A DNA stretch of 64,000 bases from Lineus longissimus (taxonomy: Eukaryota > Nemertea > Pilidiophora > Heteronemertea > Lineidae): assembly GCF_910592395.1 (NCBI RefSeq), contig NC_088315.1, positions 19,014,219 to 19,078,218 on the forward strand, given 5' to 3'. Position 1 is the stretch's first letter. Every line of letters starts with the position of its first letter. The notes beneath the pieces were generated by a model. It saw nothing but the letters and a program-made list of their open reading frames with translations, searched no databases and had not been told where the DNA came from. The translations under genes and the position numbers were made by a program. This document shows positions 28,401-43,400 of the stretch, in pieces.

Positions 28401-31400
28401 AATGCAGGGGTCTTTCCAGTGGGTTGGAAGGGGTGTTTGCAGTGTTGCAGGGGTCTTTCAAGTGGGTTGGAAGGGGTGTTTGCAGGGTTGGAAGGGGTGT
28501 TTGCAGGGTTGCAGGGGTGTTTGCAGGGTTGCAGGGGTGTTTGCAGTCCCCTGTTCTATGGTGAGGGTTGTACAGTGCCAATGAAGTGTTCTTAAAGATG
28601 GATGTTCAGGGGTTGGATTGAGATGGGGTCATTCACACAAAAACCATGGGTCGGAGATGATGGCTTACTAATGCTATGGTGCCAATGAAGTGTTCGCGAA
28701 GGATGGACAATGGGGGTTGGATCAGGATGGCAGTCATTTACACAGAAACCCTGGGTCGGAGATGATGGCTTACTAATGCTATGGTGCCAATGAAGTGTTC
28801 ACGAAGGATGGACAATGGGGGTTGGATCAGGATGGCAGTCATTTACACAGAAACCCTGGGTCGGAGATGATGGCTTACTAATGCTATGGTGCCATTGAAG
28901 TGTTCACGAAGGATGGACAATGGGGGTTGGATCAGGATGGCAGTCATTTACACAGAAACCCTGGGTCGGAGATGATGGCTTACTAATGCTATGGTGCCAA
29001 TGAAGTGTTCGCGAAGGATGGACAATGGGGGTTGGATCAGGATGGCAGTCATTTACACAGAAACCCTGGGTCGGAGATGATGGCTTACTAATGCTATGGT
29101 GCCATTGAAGTGTTCACGAAGGATGGACAATGGGGGTTGGATCAGGATGGCAGTCATTTACACAGAAACCCTGGGTCGGAGATGATGGCTTACTAATGCT
29201 ATGGTGCCATTGAAGTGTTCGCGAAGGATGGACAATGGGGGTTGGATCAGGATGGCAGTCATTTACACAGAAACCCTGGGTCGGAGATGGTGGCTTACTA
29301 ATGCTACGGTGCCAATGAAGTGTTGACGAAGTGTTCACGAAGGATGGACAATGGGGGTTGGATCAGGATGGCAGTCATTTACACAGAAACCCTGGGATGG
29401 GATGATGACTTGCTAATGCTACGGAGGCAGAGGATAACATGTCACTCACCACCATCAACCGAGTTATTAGCCAGATCAACTAGTTGCACACGGTTACTGA
29501 AATCTAGAAAATCGGTGGCGAAGTTAGGGATGGGATGTCCGAAAATGGCTTCCGCAGCAAAAGGGGTAACTTCTGGAGACCATGTGCAAACACAGTATAA
29601 CCTCTATTGATATTAAGGACACCCTTGGGACTGACAAGTGCTGTCCTTAATTGAGAGGTGTCCTGATTACAGAGGTCAAATTGAATGGTAACAACCAATT
29701 TGGGACCAAAACTAGTATCTTTAAGAGAGAGGTTGTCCTTAATAGAGAGGTGTCCTCATTAGAAAGGTCAAATTGAATGGAAACAACCAATTTGGGACCA
29801 AAACTAGTGTCCTTGATAGAGTGGTTGTCCTTAATAGAGAGGTGTCCGCTAAGAGAGGTTCCACTGTATGCTGATGCACTGGGCACCAATGTGATAACAC
29901 GCAAATGAAGTTGGGACTCCCCCTAGTCAAGTTTGCACTCCAAACTTTCCTAACCTCTCCATGAAAATATTCACTTACTCATACACAAATACCGGTAATT
30001 GATATCCATATATGAAATATCATTCAGGGAGATCATGTCTTCAGTCTTGTTACTCCACTCGCAAAATGTGATATAAAAAATTCGCACTTCGACCTCTTAG
30101 AGGAGATAATATTCTATCTCGAGAAAAAGACCAACTTAAAGAAATCTACTGCTCTCAGATACCATTGTCTACTTGAATATCCATCTATCGTTAAGAGGTT
30201 ATTAGACTGAAATATTGTTCTGGCTGCCTCGAGCACTGAAGAGTACCAAGGATAAATTTAAAAGCTTCTAAATATTGGATGAGAGCCTCAAAAGAAGATT
30301 TACTTTACATGAAACAGGCCCGGTAGATTTTAGCTGCACAAGATTCTTTGCCATAGCTCTCTCCAAGACAAGAGCTTCTTGTATCAACAGGGAAAAAATA
30401 GCTACTTTCTGTACTATATTTAATTTTTTGTTGAAATATCAAAAATTGACCCACTTTCCAGTGAGACTTGCTTTAGAATTGGTCTTATTGAAGGTACTGT
30501 GTCAGTTCACACCTTTCCCTGAAGATGGCGTTTGTGTAGTTTTAACACTGAAGCCTTTTACATCAGGGATAACCAGCTGGAAGAGGGAGTTTCGGTCCAC
30601 CTTTCCCTGAAGATGGCGTTTGTGTAGTTTTAACGCTGAAGCCTTTTGCAGCAGGGATAACCAGCTAGAAGAGGGAGTTTCGGCCCACATCGATCAACAT
30701 GTTTCACCCTTACAGTGGAAATAAGGCAAAACTCCACCCGTGAAAGTGCTTACAACAAAAAAATGTAAAATATTTCGATAGACTTACCTTTATCGTCTTT
30801 TTCCCGCAGAGCCTTGTTTTCATATTCCGAGTCATCGGAGTCACTGCTCAGATCATAACCATGCGTCTTGTCCCATTCGTCAAACGAGGCCAGCGAATGA
30901 CGATACCCCTCATTTTTACCTGGAAATATAAAGAATTTGATTGGTGAGAAAAGGGCGAACAGGTCCTTGTGGTTAGAGTGCTGGGCTCAAAATCTAGAGG
31001 TTGTGGATTCGACTCTCGCCAGGATCTCTTTTGTTGCGTCTTTGTTTCCTTCAGCAAGACACTTAACCCAAAATTATCTCTTCTTTGGAGGGAGGTGTCA
31101 TGCGACCAAGGTTTCAGCAAGTTATCTGTAGGGGGCAATTTTTAACCTTTTTTTAAATCAGAAACTCAAGAGTATATAAATGTGCATAATCGGCCTTTTT
31201 GTGATTTATTTCCTTCAGATTTCATCACAACAGACCACCCGACTAACTGCCCATTAAAATTGATTACTTGACGCCATTAATTTGCCATCGATGACTGAAA
31301 GGGTTAAAAGCAAACAGCTGCACATCACTGCAACAGGAAGACAAAGCATCGTCATGGCAACCGGTAAACAAACTAACAGGAAGGAGGTGATGCTTGATAT

Positions 31401-34400
31401 GATGGAAAGAATGGCGACCTCTGTTCAATATTATTCGATTGTGATTTGAAATTGGCAGGGCCCATCTCAAAATATGAGACATGTGACTTGTGTGCTGTGT
31501 CATCACCTACGGCACCTGTGAAATCAGCAACCACCTCGCTGAGGGTGTTCCACCTCGGCGAGTCACGGCTAACCAGTCTGTCCAAATACCTGAACAGCTC
31601 TAGTCACGCCACAGTAAGGAAGCCGCAATTTGCATGTTTAGTCCACATGAGGGGCTTGTTTAGAGGTGACCCTCAGTCAGAGGCTAGACTTTCCTCAGAG
31701 AAGTGGTTAGCTCTGACTCGGAGAGACGGGAGGCCCTCGGAAAAGTTGTTAGCTTTGACTCGGAGAGGTGGGAGGTCCTCAGAAAAGTTGTCAGCTTTGT
31801 CTCAGAGACATAGGAGATTCCCTCGGAGAAGTGGTTGGCTTTGACTCGGAGACATGGAAGACCCTCGGAGAGGTGGTTGCTGATTCCAAAGGGTGATTAT
31901 CTGGACATGACCGACATTTTTTCTTCTCAATTCGTTCACACTTTCTAGGCCTTTTCATTCCTCTTTTAAGTCAGTACCTCAAAGAGATTTTCACCTTCAG
32001 AAATTGTCTTAACAAGTGGAAACTTCACAAAAAGACGTTTACATATACCCCAACAATGACCCTATTCAGACACACAGACATTAATGGCGATAAAAACTAA
32101 TTTAAGTAGCACTAATTGAAATAGCCTTTTCGAACAACCTGCAGGCCAATTAACGACAATAAGTGACCAACAGCACGAGATTTAATGACAAAATAGTATA
32201 CCTACCAACTAAGGCCTGGCAGGTGGTGTATTAGTATTCTATTTTTCCTCATAGGCCTATCTGGTAAATACATTCAGAAATGTTTTCATTGTTAACGACC
32301 AATTAGTCTGACCACATAATCAGCTTTGTGAAATCTCATCTCCTATAATCTACGCTGCATTTTTGAGTTTTTAACCAGGCCTTGAAGGTTTGAAACTTGT
32401 TTCGCCTAAAACGACAAATGAAAATTTCAGAATAGCTGATTACGTATCGTCATCGGAGTAATAGACAAACCAATTCCTTTGATACAAAACACCGGATGAA
32501 TTATCCATAAATCACAAGAAATATACACACTGACGGATTATCATATAGAAGCACGCAAGTAATAAATCATCATCAATACTCCATGGGGAACCTCCCTAGT
32601 GAGGCTAAAAGGGTGAATGTCGTCCTGGGTACCGACAAATGTGACCCGCTCTACCAAAACTAGGCGCTTGTCGCATCTGAACTTGACAGGTTGATACGGA
32701 CTTGTTGTTCATTTCCCTATTGTAGACCTTTTGTTGAATGTGACCAAATCAGTTTGTAATAGATTTCACAAAAGGTCAACAATAGGGAAATGAACAACAA
32801 GTCCGTATCAACCTGTCAAGTTCAGATGCGACAAGCGCCTAGTTTTGATAGAGCGAGTCACAAATGGTCTGGACAATAAGCACCCTGGGTGCCATTACAC
32901 TAGACAAATAAGATAAAACGAGATTGCAAGAAACGTCCTCGTCCCTAAGATCCGTAAGCCAGGCAAAAAGAAGCTGGGTGCTGTTTGTCTAGTGTAATGG
33001 CACCCAGGGTGCTTATTGTCCAATCGATCTCGAACCTGGGTACCATTTGTCGGCACCCAGGACGACATCCACCCTTTCAGCCCTAGTGAGACCTCTCTAT
33101 TAAGGACAACCTTCCTTGAAAGGACATGCTCAAAGCAGTCCGTCGTAAGAAAGTGGTTAATTGAAATCTATAGACACGCCCCCAGGGGAATATTTAAGCT
33201 GTATATTGGGGTTAACCGAACAAGGCAGACACGAACCAGGGGATTAGGGATTAACGTCGTTGGGGATGATCACAGTGATATCACCCTAGGTCATGAAATT
33301 GTCATCCAAACGATGTATTTTTCGTAAAACCCGTAATCTCATTGAGTGGAAGCATACGAATACAACAAACGAATGTTTCAGAATAGCTGACTTGTATCAA
33401 TGTAATCGACAACAAGTTCCTTGGATACTTAACACGAGATGAATTATCGATAAATCTGGAGAAAGATACACTTGACTGATGATAATAAGCATGTCAGTAA
33501 TAGAATCTCATCAATATTTCATTGTTTCTAAGATATTGTCGTGACTTTGCACCTAATTTTCATCTACACTGCTTATGTCTTGCTGAAAAGTATTTTGCAA
33601 AGCCTAACGTATTAATCTTAATGAATAGCATTCCGCGAAGTTACTATTTATAGCTCACAAGGTCATTTGCATAAGATATTGATGACGTTTTAGTCACGTG
33701 ACAGTCGGACATCGCCACTTATTTCTACGCATTTGAGCTTATTTCAAAGTCAATTATCTTTGACCCTGCATTGTTTTTAGCATGAATGATACCAAAGAGT
33801 CAGAGAGAGAAATATTCAGAACAATTATGTAGTATTTCCAACACTCGGACATGTGCCAGATTGAATCTAACTGCCCCAGTTAGAAAGCCTGAATCCATTA
33901 CGAAACCGCATGTTTGTCCGACATTGCCTGTAATTCAGCGATGGAGAAATAGAGGGCAGCAGCTGCAGTGACCTCATCTTCGCGGAATGCTATTATCAAT
34001 AAGTTCTTAGAAAGGTACTTTCAGCTGCTGCTGAATTTCTGTTCTAACACGGGACTGAACTCGAGCCCACTGGCCGAACTGGAAGCCAGCAGTGTAAACC
34101 GCTGGGTAATGCAGCTCCTCACAAAACCTACAAAACCTTCCCCACTTGCATATCTCATCTTACCTCTGGTAACTAATTGTTATTCTTCACAATAACTTTC
34201 CTAAAAGCTTGTTTTCATAAGTCCAACTTACACAAAATGTCTCGTGGAGAATTTTCACATAAATGACAACACATAACAATAGCTAGTCTAATCTCTTCCA
34301 TTCCTTACTCCACCATAGGCCCTTTTGACCCCTCAAACAATCACAAAACATAATTTAGTCGACAGGACCTTTCAAAAAGTTTAGAGAGAAAATATAAATG

Positions 34401-37400
34401 TTGAGATTTAGAGAATTCCCACTGGATAAATACCAGGGTATTTGTGAAGGAAAGTATGACAGGATTTGATGAATAGGCCGGGATTATTCACCAAAGTGTC
34501 CAGACTGCTTGTAAATTAATAAACTAATCTACACTGCTAAATGTTTGTAGTGAAATCTCAAGGGGCCGTGTCAGAAGAATCAAGTCACTACGAAACCGAT
34601 TTTACGCTTGTTGAGGGTCGACTAAAGGCACCACCATTCTGGTTAGAACTCAAGAGCCTAAAGTCTGCAGCCCACTAGCCGCCAACTTCGGCGTTTTTTG
34701 CCACAAGAGTCCTGAACGCCTGAAAAATCCCTAGTCTGCTACGAACGGCGTCGGCGAACACGACTTGACGCCACTTGCCGCAACTAAACGCCAAATATCT
34801 AACACGTTTGATTTTTGATGCTTGTCGCCGCGTTTGAACGCAAGAAGAAGCCACGTGTGCTACGGATGGCCACATGAGTTGGCGTCGGCGGCGAGGCTAT
34901 GGCCAATCAGTATGCGTCTTGATGTCACATGATTTCAAAATGGCAGCCTAAAGTTGCGGAAAAGACGCTACTGGACGCTGATTCTGGGCAGGGGTGCTCT
35001 GACCGGGATCCACTGGCCGCCAACTTTGGCGTCAAGAGGCGTCAGCTGAACGCTTCTTGTCGCCAAAGTTGGCGGCTGGTGTGCTGCGGGCTTAAAGCAA
35101 TTAGAACGTCTTCAAAATGAGGTGAATGCCCATTTAAAACATGAGAGGCCGCTCTCTGAAAGACAATGAACAGACTTCCACCCTTGGAATTGGCATGTAC
35201 AGGATTTCTAATTGCTTTAGGATTTCAAATTCTAGCCAAAATGTTGGAGCCCATGATCAACCCTTAAGTTAAACCATCCTGAAGCATTACACTGATAGGT
35301 CACAGACATGATAAGCCTACTAACCTTACAATTATCTACCACCATTAAAATCAAAGAAAGTGTTTTTTAACATGTCTAAGAGTGAATACATATACTCAAG
35401 GGAATACAATGATGTACATGTACTTCAAAATTAACTAAGAAATCTTACTTAAGGGCATAAAATAAGGGAATGGCAGAGGAACCACTTCCCTTGCATATTG
35501 ATCAGATGGCCCACTTCTTCTTAATCCTATGTCATCCAAGAAAGCATCAAAATGAACCTCAAATAACTGAGCTCACACCGCAGATATTGCAATGCACAAT
35601 AGCATTCCGCGAAGTTACTATTTATAGCTCACAAGGTCATTTGAATAAGATATTGAAGACGTTTTAGTCACGTGACAGTCGGACATCGACACTTATTTCA
35701 ACGCATTTGAGCTTATTTCAAAGTCAATTATCTTTGACCCTGCATTGTTTTTAGCATGACTGATACCATAGAGTCAGAGAGAGAAATATTCAGAACAATT
35801 ATGTAGTATTTCCAACACTCGGACATGTGCCAGATTGAATCTAACTGCCCAAGTTAGAAAGCCTGAATCCATTACGAAACCGCATGTTTGTCCGACATTG
35901 CCTGTAATTCAGCGATGGGGTAATAGAGGGCAGCAGCTGCAGTGACCTCTTCTTCGCGGAATGCTATTATCAATAAGTTCTTAGAAAGGTACTTTCAGCT
36001 GCCTGAGCCAAAATGCCAACAACCAGCGAATGCCGAGGAACCAATTTCATGCGCCGCCGACAGATCGAACAAACTATTATTAATTAGTCAATGTTCGTCA
36101 ATGAAATAAGCAGTGACGGCACGTACCAACACCTGTCGTGGAAAGACCGCCCCGAACTCACGAAAGGAAATCAATAATGCCATATGATTTTTATGGAAAC
36201 AAAGTGGCAAATCGCAAAATAATCAGAGATTTTTTCGAAGCAACGGTGAAAATATTGATCATTCCAGCACCGGTGATGAATTTTTTATGAAGATAAAACC
36301 TTAAGTTTTTGTAATAATCTGTTACGGAGAATATCGGGCTGGGACTCAAGTGTGGTGCAGAGTTGTTGCAATATTGATTGCAGCACGGAAAGACCCTGCC
36401 ATAATATTTCCCGTTTTTGAATATTCCAAGACGGTCTCAAATCGCTTACAGCTGAGTATGTTCTTCCCTATTCGCTGACAAAAGGCAACCAATTATAACG
36501 CAGCTTTTGCCTTTGTATATTATCTCAAACATGATCTGCTAACTTGAGCCTATGTTCAGGTATGTCAGATGACACATATTCAAATTCTGTCATTCTTTAC
36601 GTTCAATGGACAACGATCTTATAGGCTGCCTTGCCTTTCACGCCAGTCAATTATAACTCTTTCAATATTTTGTCCTGTGAATTACCTGTCAGTTAAATTA
36701 TCTATGAATATACATTCAGTTATTGAATTTGGCACGGGTGCGTTTATCGTTTTACAAAGTTGTGAGATAGGCGTGGATTCTCATGTTCCTGGTGTGGATA
36801 TGTTCTTATTACAGTGGAACCTCTCTTAGTGGACACCTCTCTATTAAGGACACTCTCTCTATTAAGAACACTAGTTTTGGTCGCAGACTGTTTGTTTCCC
36901 TTCAATTTGACCTCTCTAATCAGGACACCTTCTTATAAAGGACAGCACTTGCCAGTCCCAAGGGTGTCCTTGATAGAGAGGTTCTATATATATCCCATTC
37001 ATAGGGTGAAAATATGCTTCGGACTGCATGGGGTCAATATTAGACTCGGATGTAAGACATCACATTCAGAGTTTTGACAAGGGAAAAAATATCCGTAACT
37101 TAGAGAGGAGTGGAATGGTTATCAGGGCATGCTAAAGAAAGTTATCATCTTAAAATCGCGGAGCAAATTGGGGAGGAAGTTACTTTAAGGCAAAAAATGT
37201 CTCCGAAATTTTTCAGATAAACATTTCACTCAAAAGAGTGACAAACTTTTTCTTATAATATTAGTGTTTCTAAAGTAGAAATTATTTTTTCCTCCCATGG
37301 ATTCCAAATTACAACAAAAATAGAATTTGCAGGGATCAGCATTATATTTTATAATAAAATATTATGTCACAAATCAAGAAAAATTTGTTTTGAATATCTA

Positions 37401-40400
37401 TATGAATCATATGAATATGAGAAGAAAAGATTAAAAATCATGAAATAAATCTTTGCATAAACCCACAAGGGAATTAAATCATGGATTTTAAAAGATCAAA
37501 TCAAACTAATAGGCCTACTGAAAATACTCTACATTCACTTATCTAAGACTATTCCTGACTATTCAAGTCGGGCCCCAAAATGAGTGCATGGTCATTTGAT
37601 GCTATTCAGCGTGTTCAAATTGGATAGGCAATGGGTTGGTGACACCAAGTAGTCTGAAGGCCACGAAGTAATGTTTCGATTTGCCCTTGTTCCGATTTCG
37701 TAGTAGTAATCAACTGGTCTTATAGCAGTGACACTAGAGTATCATTAATATTGACCACTTACTGTTTGTACGAAAACATACACAGTGGAAACACAATTCT
37801 TACAGGAAAAAAAATTGTGAAAATTTTTCCTACCTTTTCCGAATAAATCCAACTGCCATGGCCACATAGCCATTACCAATTGACGTTAAAAATATTCAAA
37901 GTTGACTCGAATGAAAATATCCAGATTTTGTGGCAGTTTTTTCATTGAAAATGCGGCATTTTGCCTGATCGGCGATTGCACTGTTCCATTACTGGTTTAA
38001 ACGCTGATTATGAACCAATGGATCGTGAAGCGTTTGGGGGTCGTCTCAACAGGCCTGGAGGCCGATTCAATTATTCACGTGTGGAGCTATTATAAACATA
38101 AATCATGTATTCTTAATGAATAACAACAGGGCTCGATTGATCCGAGCTGAATGGCGATTTATAAGACATGGGGTAGTGGTTTGTTGTGGAACTCAGGTGG
38201 TAAAGGTCATGGGTTCAAACCTTGATATAAGGATGTCCATAGGACTGTCAAATGCTGTCCTTAATTGAGAGGTGTCCTGATTGCAGAGGTGAAATTCAAT
38301 GTAAATGACCAACTTGGGACAAAATTGTCCTTAGTGGATATGTGTCCCCTTAGGAAGGTTGCACTCTATATTGTAACGCGACTGCTGCCAACACAGTGCG
38401 TAAATAAAAGTCCCGCGTTGCGACAGTGGTCGAGCTCCTCAATTCAGCAGATTTTTTGCATGACCTCAATTCATGAAAATAAAGATTGCAAAAATTCACA
38501 TTTTTATTTTAAAAAACCAAAAGCATTTTGAAATCCGACAAAACAATAATTGTGAAAATTTCATTTTTTCTGGAAATCTCCTAGAGATATACGAAAACTG
38601 CAAGGGTTAAAACGTCACGACAATTTTGGTTTACAAATCTAGAAGTTTTTCATACTCGACTCCAAACATCGCAGGTTTACAAAAGAGCAATTACAACGTG
38701 TGATAAACGAGATTCAAATGGCTAATTTTCTAGCGCCACAACCAGAAACATTAGCGACAAAACATGCAAACTGGTTGAAAAAAGTGGTAAAAACTACTAG
38801 CTGGAGTGACTTTCCGAGAAAATATTTTTGAGAAGTTCATGTGGGCCTTTTTTTCCATTTATAAACACAACTTAAAACACAATACATATTTCCATGAGTT
38901 TATAAACACAAATCTTTATTAATTCTTGTTATCACTTCTTTATGTTCTGGTTACATGTACAGTAGAACCTCTCTTAGCGGAAACCTCTCTATTAAGGACA
39001 ACCTCTCTATTAAGGACAACCTCTCTATTTAAGGACATTAGTTTTGGTCCCAAATTGGTTGTTTCCATTCAATTTGACCTCTCCAATCAGGACACCTCTC
39101 TATTAAGGACAGCACTTGTCAGTCCCAAGGGTGTCCTTAATAGAGAGGTTCTACTGTATTTTCTGTCGATTCTGCGGGGCTGATGGACTGCTTAATTGAT
39201 TGGTTGTTTCTGGTATCTTCACGCGCCTGTGATCACTAAGTGTAATGGAGTCTGTGTTAGCAGAGAACATAACATCCTTCTCTCTGCTCGGAGATTGAGA
39301 GACACCCAGACTGGCCACAGTTATAATTCTTGAGAGACACCTACCCCAAGCCGTTGAACTACATACTTTCAGTTCTAAATGGCCTGTGCTGCCACCTGAT
39401 TATAGCAACACGAACTAAACCTTCAGCGAGCTGCTGTTTAGCAACGATACATAATCACATAGCCAAATAAAGAGAGAAGTCAATAAGTCACAACACTAAT
39501 CCACTTAATGCAAGTATCAATTCGTTTCTTGTACCCCCCTCCTCAAGGGTAGTTGAGCTATCACCACTAATCTTTGCCGATGCTTGAGTAGTGTTTATAT
39601 TTCCTTTAGTGAAAATTTGGCGAAGCTGGAAAGAATAAGGATGCTAATGTGTCGATGTCTTGTCGAACATACAGCCTTACCCAGTAAAATTATTCCGGTT
39701 ACTTTATATGATGGTGACAACTGATATATTGTTGATGGTGATGTCTTGACGAAAGAAAAAGTAGCATTGGTGAAAAAAGGGTGATGCTTGAGCCTTAAGA
39801 TGTCGTTATAGGGTGATAAGGTGTCGTACCCTTGAGGGGGGGGGTACAAGACACGAATTGATACTTGCATTAGACAACATGATTTTAAGGAATTGATAAC
39901 AAATCTGAGGTTTTGGTTATCTCACCAAACACCATGATGATGGAGCTAAGTGGAGCCCAACCAACGTGGCAGACGTGTTTGGTGGGACAACCAATGCCTA
40001 CAGTGATGTATCAACGTCTATTCTAAAACATTTCAATGGGATTTCAACTGCTTCCATATTTTGCACCAACCCAAGCGGTATTAAAGGGGGACTATAGGCA
40101 GGAGCAGAGGGGCTAATTTGGCCATCTTCAGGTGACTAATATACACAGTAAGGGCCCTGGGTCATGTCAGATTCAGCACTGAATATATTCCTCGTACAAG
40201 CGTGAATCATTTTGACGTATTGTGAGATGTGAGAGACCCCTATTGGCGACTTTGTGTAACTTTATCTTGCCTGCCTAGCTGCTGCCTATATTGTCCCTTT
40301 AAATGATTGCCTTGACTGAGATGGATGTGACTCTGATTGTCCATGAAGTAGACCAAACAAAATAATCACACAGACACTCGTGCTTTTTTTAAAAACATGG

Positions 40401-43400
40401 CAGACATGACCGATCTTCTCATTTTCCCTCTGTGCTGCCATCTGTGAGAGGCTTTCTAACTGGTGCAGTTAGATTCAATCTGGCACATGTCCGAGTGTTG
40501 GAAATACTACATAATTATTCTGAATACTTCTCTCTCTGACTCTATGGTATCATTCATGCTAAAAACAATGCAGGGTCAAAAATAATTGACTTTGAAATAA
40601 GCTCAAATGCGTAGAAATAAGTGTCGATGTCCGATTGTCACGTGACTAAAACGTCATCAATATCTTATGCAAATGACCTTGTGAGCTATAAATAGTAACT
40701 TCGCGGAATGCTATTGGGAGTTCCAACAACACAATTTGTGTACAAATACACATTCAACATTGTCACACACAACATGGCCAACCAACAAAAATAACAAAAA
40801 GAACCAACATCAAAGTTTGGAAAACGACCTAATCGAGGTTTAGTAAACAAACTTCTGCAAATGATGTTGACTTTCACAACAACGGAAGAAGTCAAACAAG
40901 GTTGTGGAAAGTATTGAATAAATCGCCCCAGATCGGAAAGTATAGCACAACCTAGCTCTCAGAAACCTCTCTATCAGGACACCCTCTCTATTAAAGACAC
41001 TGAATTTGATCCAAAATGATAAACCCCTCAACTAAGGACAGCGTTTCCCAGTCCCAAGGGTGACCTTAGTGAGGAGGTACCAATGTACAGTCGAACCTCC
41101 CTTAAGGGACACCTCTCTATTAAGGACAACCTCTACTAAGGACACTGAATTTGATCCCAAATTGGTTAAAAATTTGTCAGCTACGGACATTCAAGGGTCA
41201 TATTTTCTGTCTCTGGACAATTTGTCTTCGACTGGCCCCGAGTTAACTCTTGTTATTCCCAACAGAGCATACCTTCTTCCACTGACACATGCTAGGTTAC
41301 ATGGTCACATCCTCAAAGGTGTCTAAAAATGGATTGTCCTTCACAGTCAACACAACGAATAAACTCCTATAAGTGTAGACCTGATGTTGATCACACTACA
41401 GTACAATAGCATAAATATAGTCTTTAGGGTCACAAAACAGTAAACTCAACACTAAGGTGAAGACGCCCTCCAAATGTTGACCCCAGCTTTAAAGGGTAAC
41501 TCGTGTCAAATTTCACCCTATAATGTTTTAGCTGTTTTTGACAAATGACTACGTCACTTTCTCATAAATCGGTAAGGTTTTCGAATCGAAATGCACATTT
41601 TCTAGAAATTGATGGTTTAATCCCGCCCGGACAGCTCGCTTCGATGCCGTTTTCGTTGATGACGTCACAACATGAACATTTTCGCGGTCGCGGTGGTTTA
41701 CATTCAGCGATTTTATAATAAATCTAATCAAAAATGGAAAATTTGAGCTTTACATTTGTGATCAACAATTAAAAACGGACGTATTTCTGCAAAGTTGTAA
41801 ATCACATCATAGTATGAATTTAACCTCCTTCAAATTAAGGGTTGACCATAGGCACCTCCATTTTGGCTATAACTTGAAATCGCAAGGCTATTAGAACTCC
41901 TTCAAAATGAAGTGACTGCCAAAGGGTAGGAGTCTTTTCTCTGGAAAACAAACAACTGACTCCACCCTTGAAATTGACATTCATTTGCTTTGAAGTCCTA
42001 TTTCAAGTCGATTTCAAGTTCTAGCCAAAATGGTGACGCCTATGGTCACGCAACTGAGAGATATTGCAGTGACCAGCGACCCTGTGACGTCAGACAACAC
42101 TCTCACTCATTTCATCATGTGTCAGAAGTTTATTAGGCCCTAATTTTCTGCATTGCGAGCCCCGCTTGGCCTAGAACCAATGGCATTGTGATAAGTCCCA
42201 CTGTATTACTTTCGTAAATCTCAATTGGTAAAATGTTGTTTTTGAGGTACTTGCAAGATTCATGTGTTTTTCACACATTTTTATTGACTTGTTACAACTT
42301 TAAGTGTCAACGTTTATAAAACCATTAAAAAACTTGTCGAAAACTATTCTGGACTTTCGAACCCAAAAACATGCTCAATAAACTCATTAATGGTTTCTGT
42401 AGTGCCTCTCAATTTGTGATTCGATTGACAATAGTGGTTAATGTTCCACTCAGTTCAGCTAGGCTAGAAGTACTGTTTAACTGTAAAAACAACATTTTAA
42501 AGACTTCTACAAGTTTTAGGCATTTTGGGGCATTCAATTCTTGAGTCATTTCCAGATAGTACAGGACATAACTTTATTTACAGGAATGTGAATTTTGACC
42601 TTGACTAATACCTATGTAGGTGGACTTGTTTCTCAATGGCCAGTTTCGGCTGGAACCCGAGGGGAGAGTGATTTTGTGATTTTAACGAATGCACTGTTCA
42701 GTTAGGCTTCCCTAATGCCACTCAAGAAATAACGTTCATATCTGGCAGCAAAAAATGACGACCAGCGCAGACCAGCAACTTTTGTTACATTCGATCATGA
42801 TGTCGCAGTGATATAAATTGCCTGTTTGCACATGCTCAGCGATTACCTTGTCTACACTCTCACCTATGGATGGATTGAATTCAAACTTTAACGTTTCTTG
42901 ATATAGTGCCTATTTGTAATTTAAGCCTATGTAAGTTAGCATACTTGATATTAGAGTTGAAGACAGGTGAAAGTGGACAGACCTCATTATTTTCTGAACC
43001 TGGTGAGCCATGGACAATAGTGTGTACAAAACTCTAAATTACCAGAATCATACCGTCAATCATGAAATATGTGTAAGCCTACGCTAGGCCTACCTAGACT
43101 TTGGCAACAACCAACAAAAGGCAATTCGATATCCAACTGTGTGGGACGGAATGGTTAGTATAAGCTGTATCATTACTTGACCCTTTCAATACAGGGAAAT
43201 TCGTAAAAATGACCCCCTTTTCACCACACCAGGTCTGGGAGAGGCGTGGTCGAATATCCAATGTCGTCTGGACTGCTTTCAAGCAGGATGACCAGCTTTC
43301 TTTTGCTAGTGGTCACATTTCAACTGGCTGTTCGGCTGGTGCTTAGGCACACATTGTCTTCGGTAGAGTGGGTCTAACAAAAGCTCAGATGCTGTACATC

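Noticed and set aside
33690-33720. CACGTGAC as a regulatory E-box
   Set aside because: It is internal to a repeated element present in three copies, so position-specific regulation is not supported.
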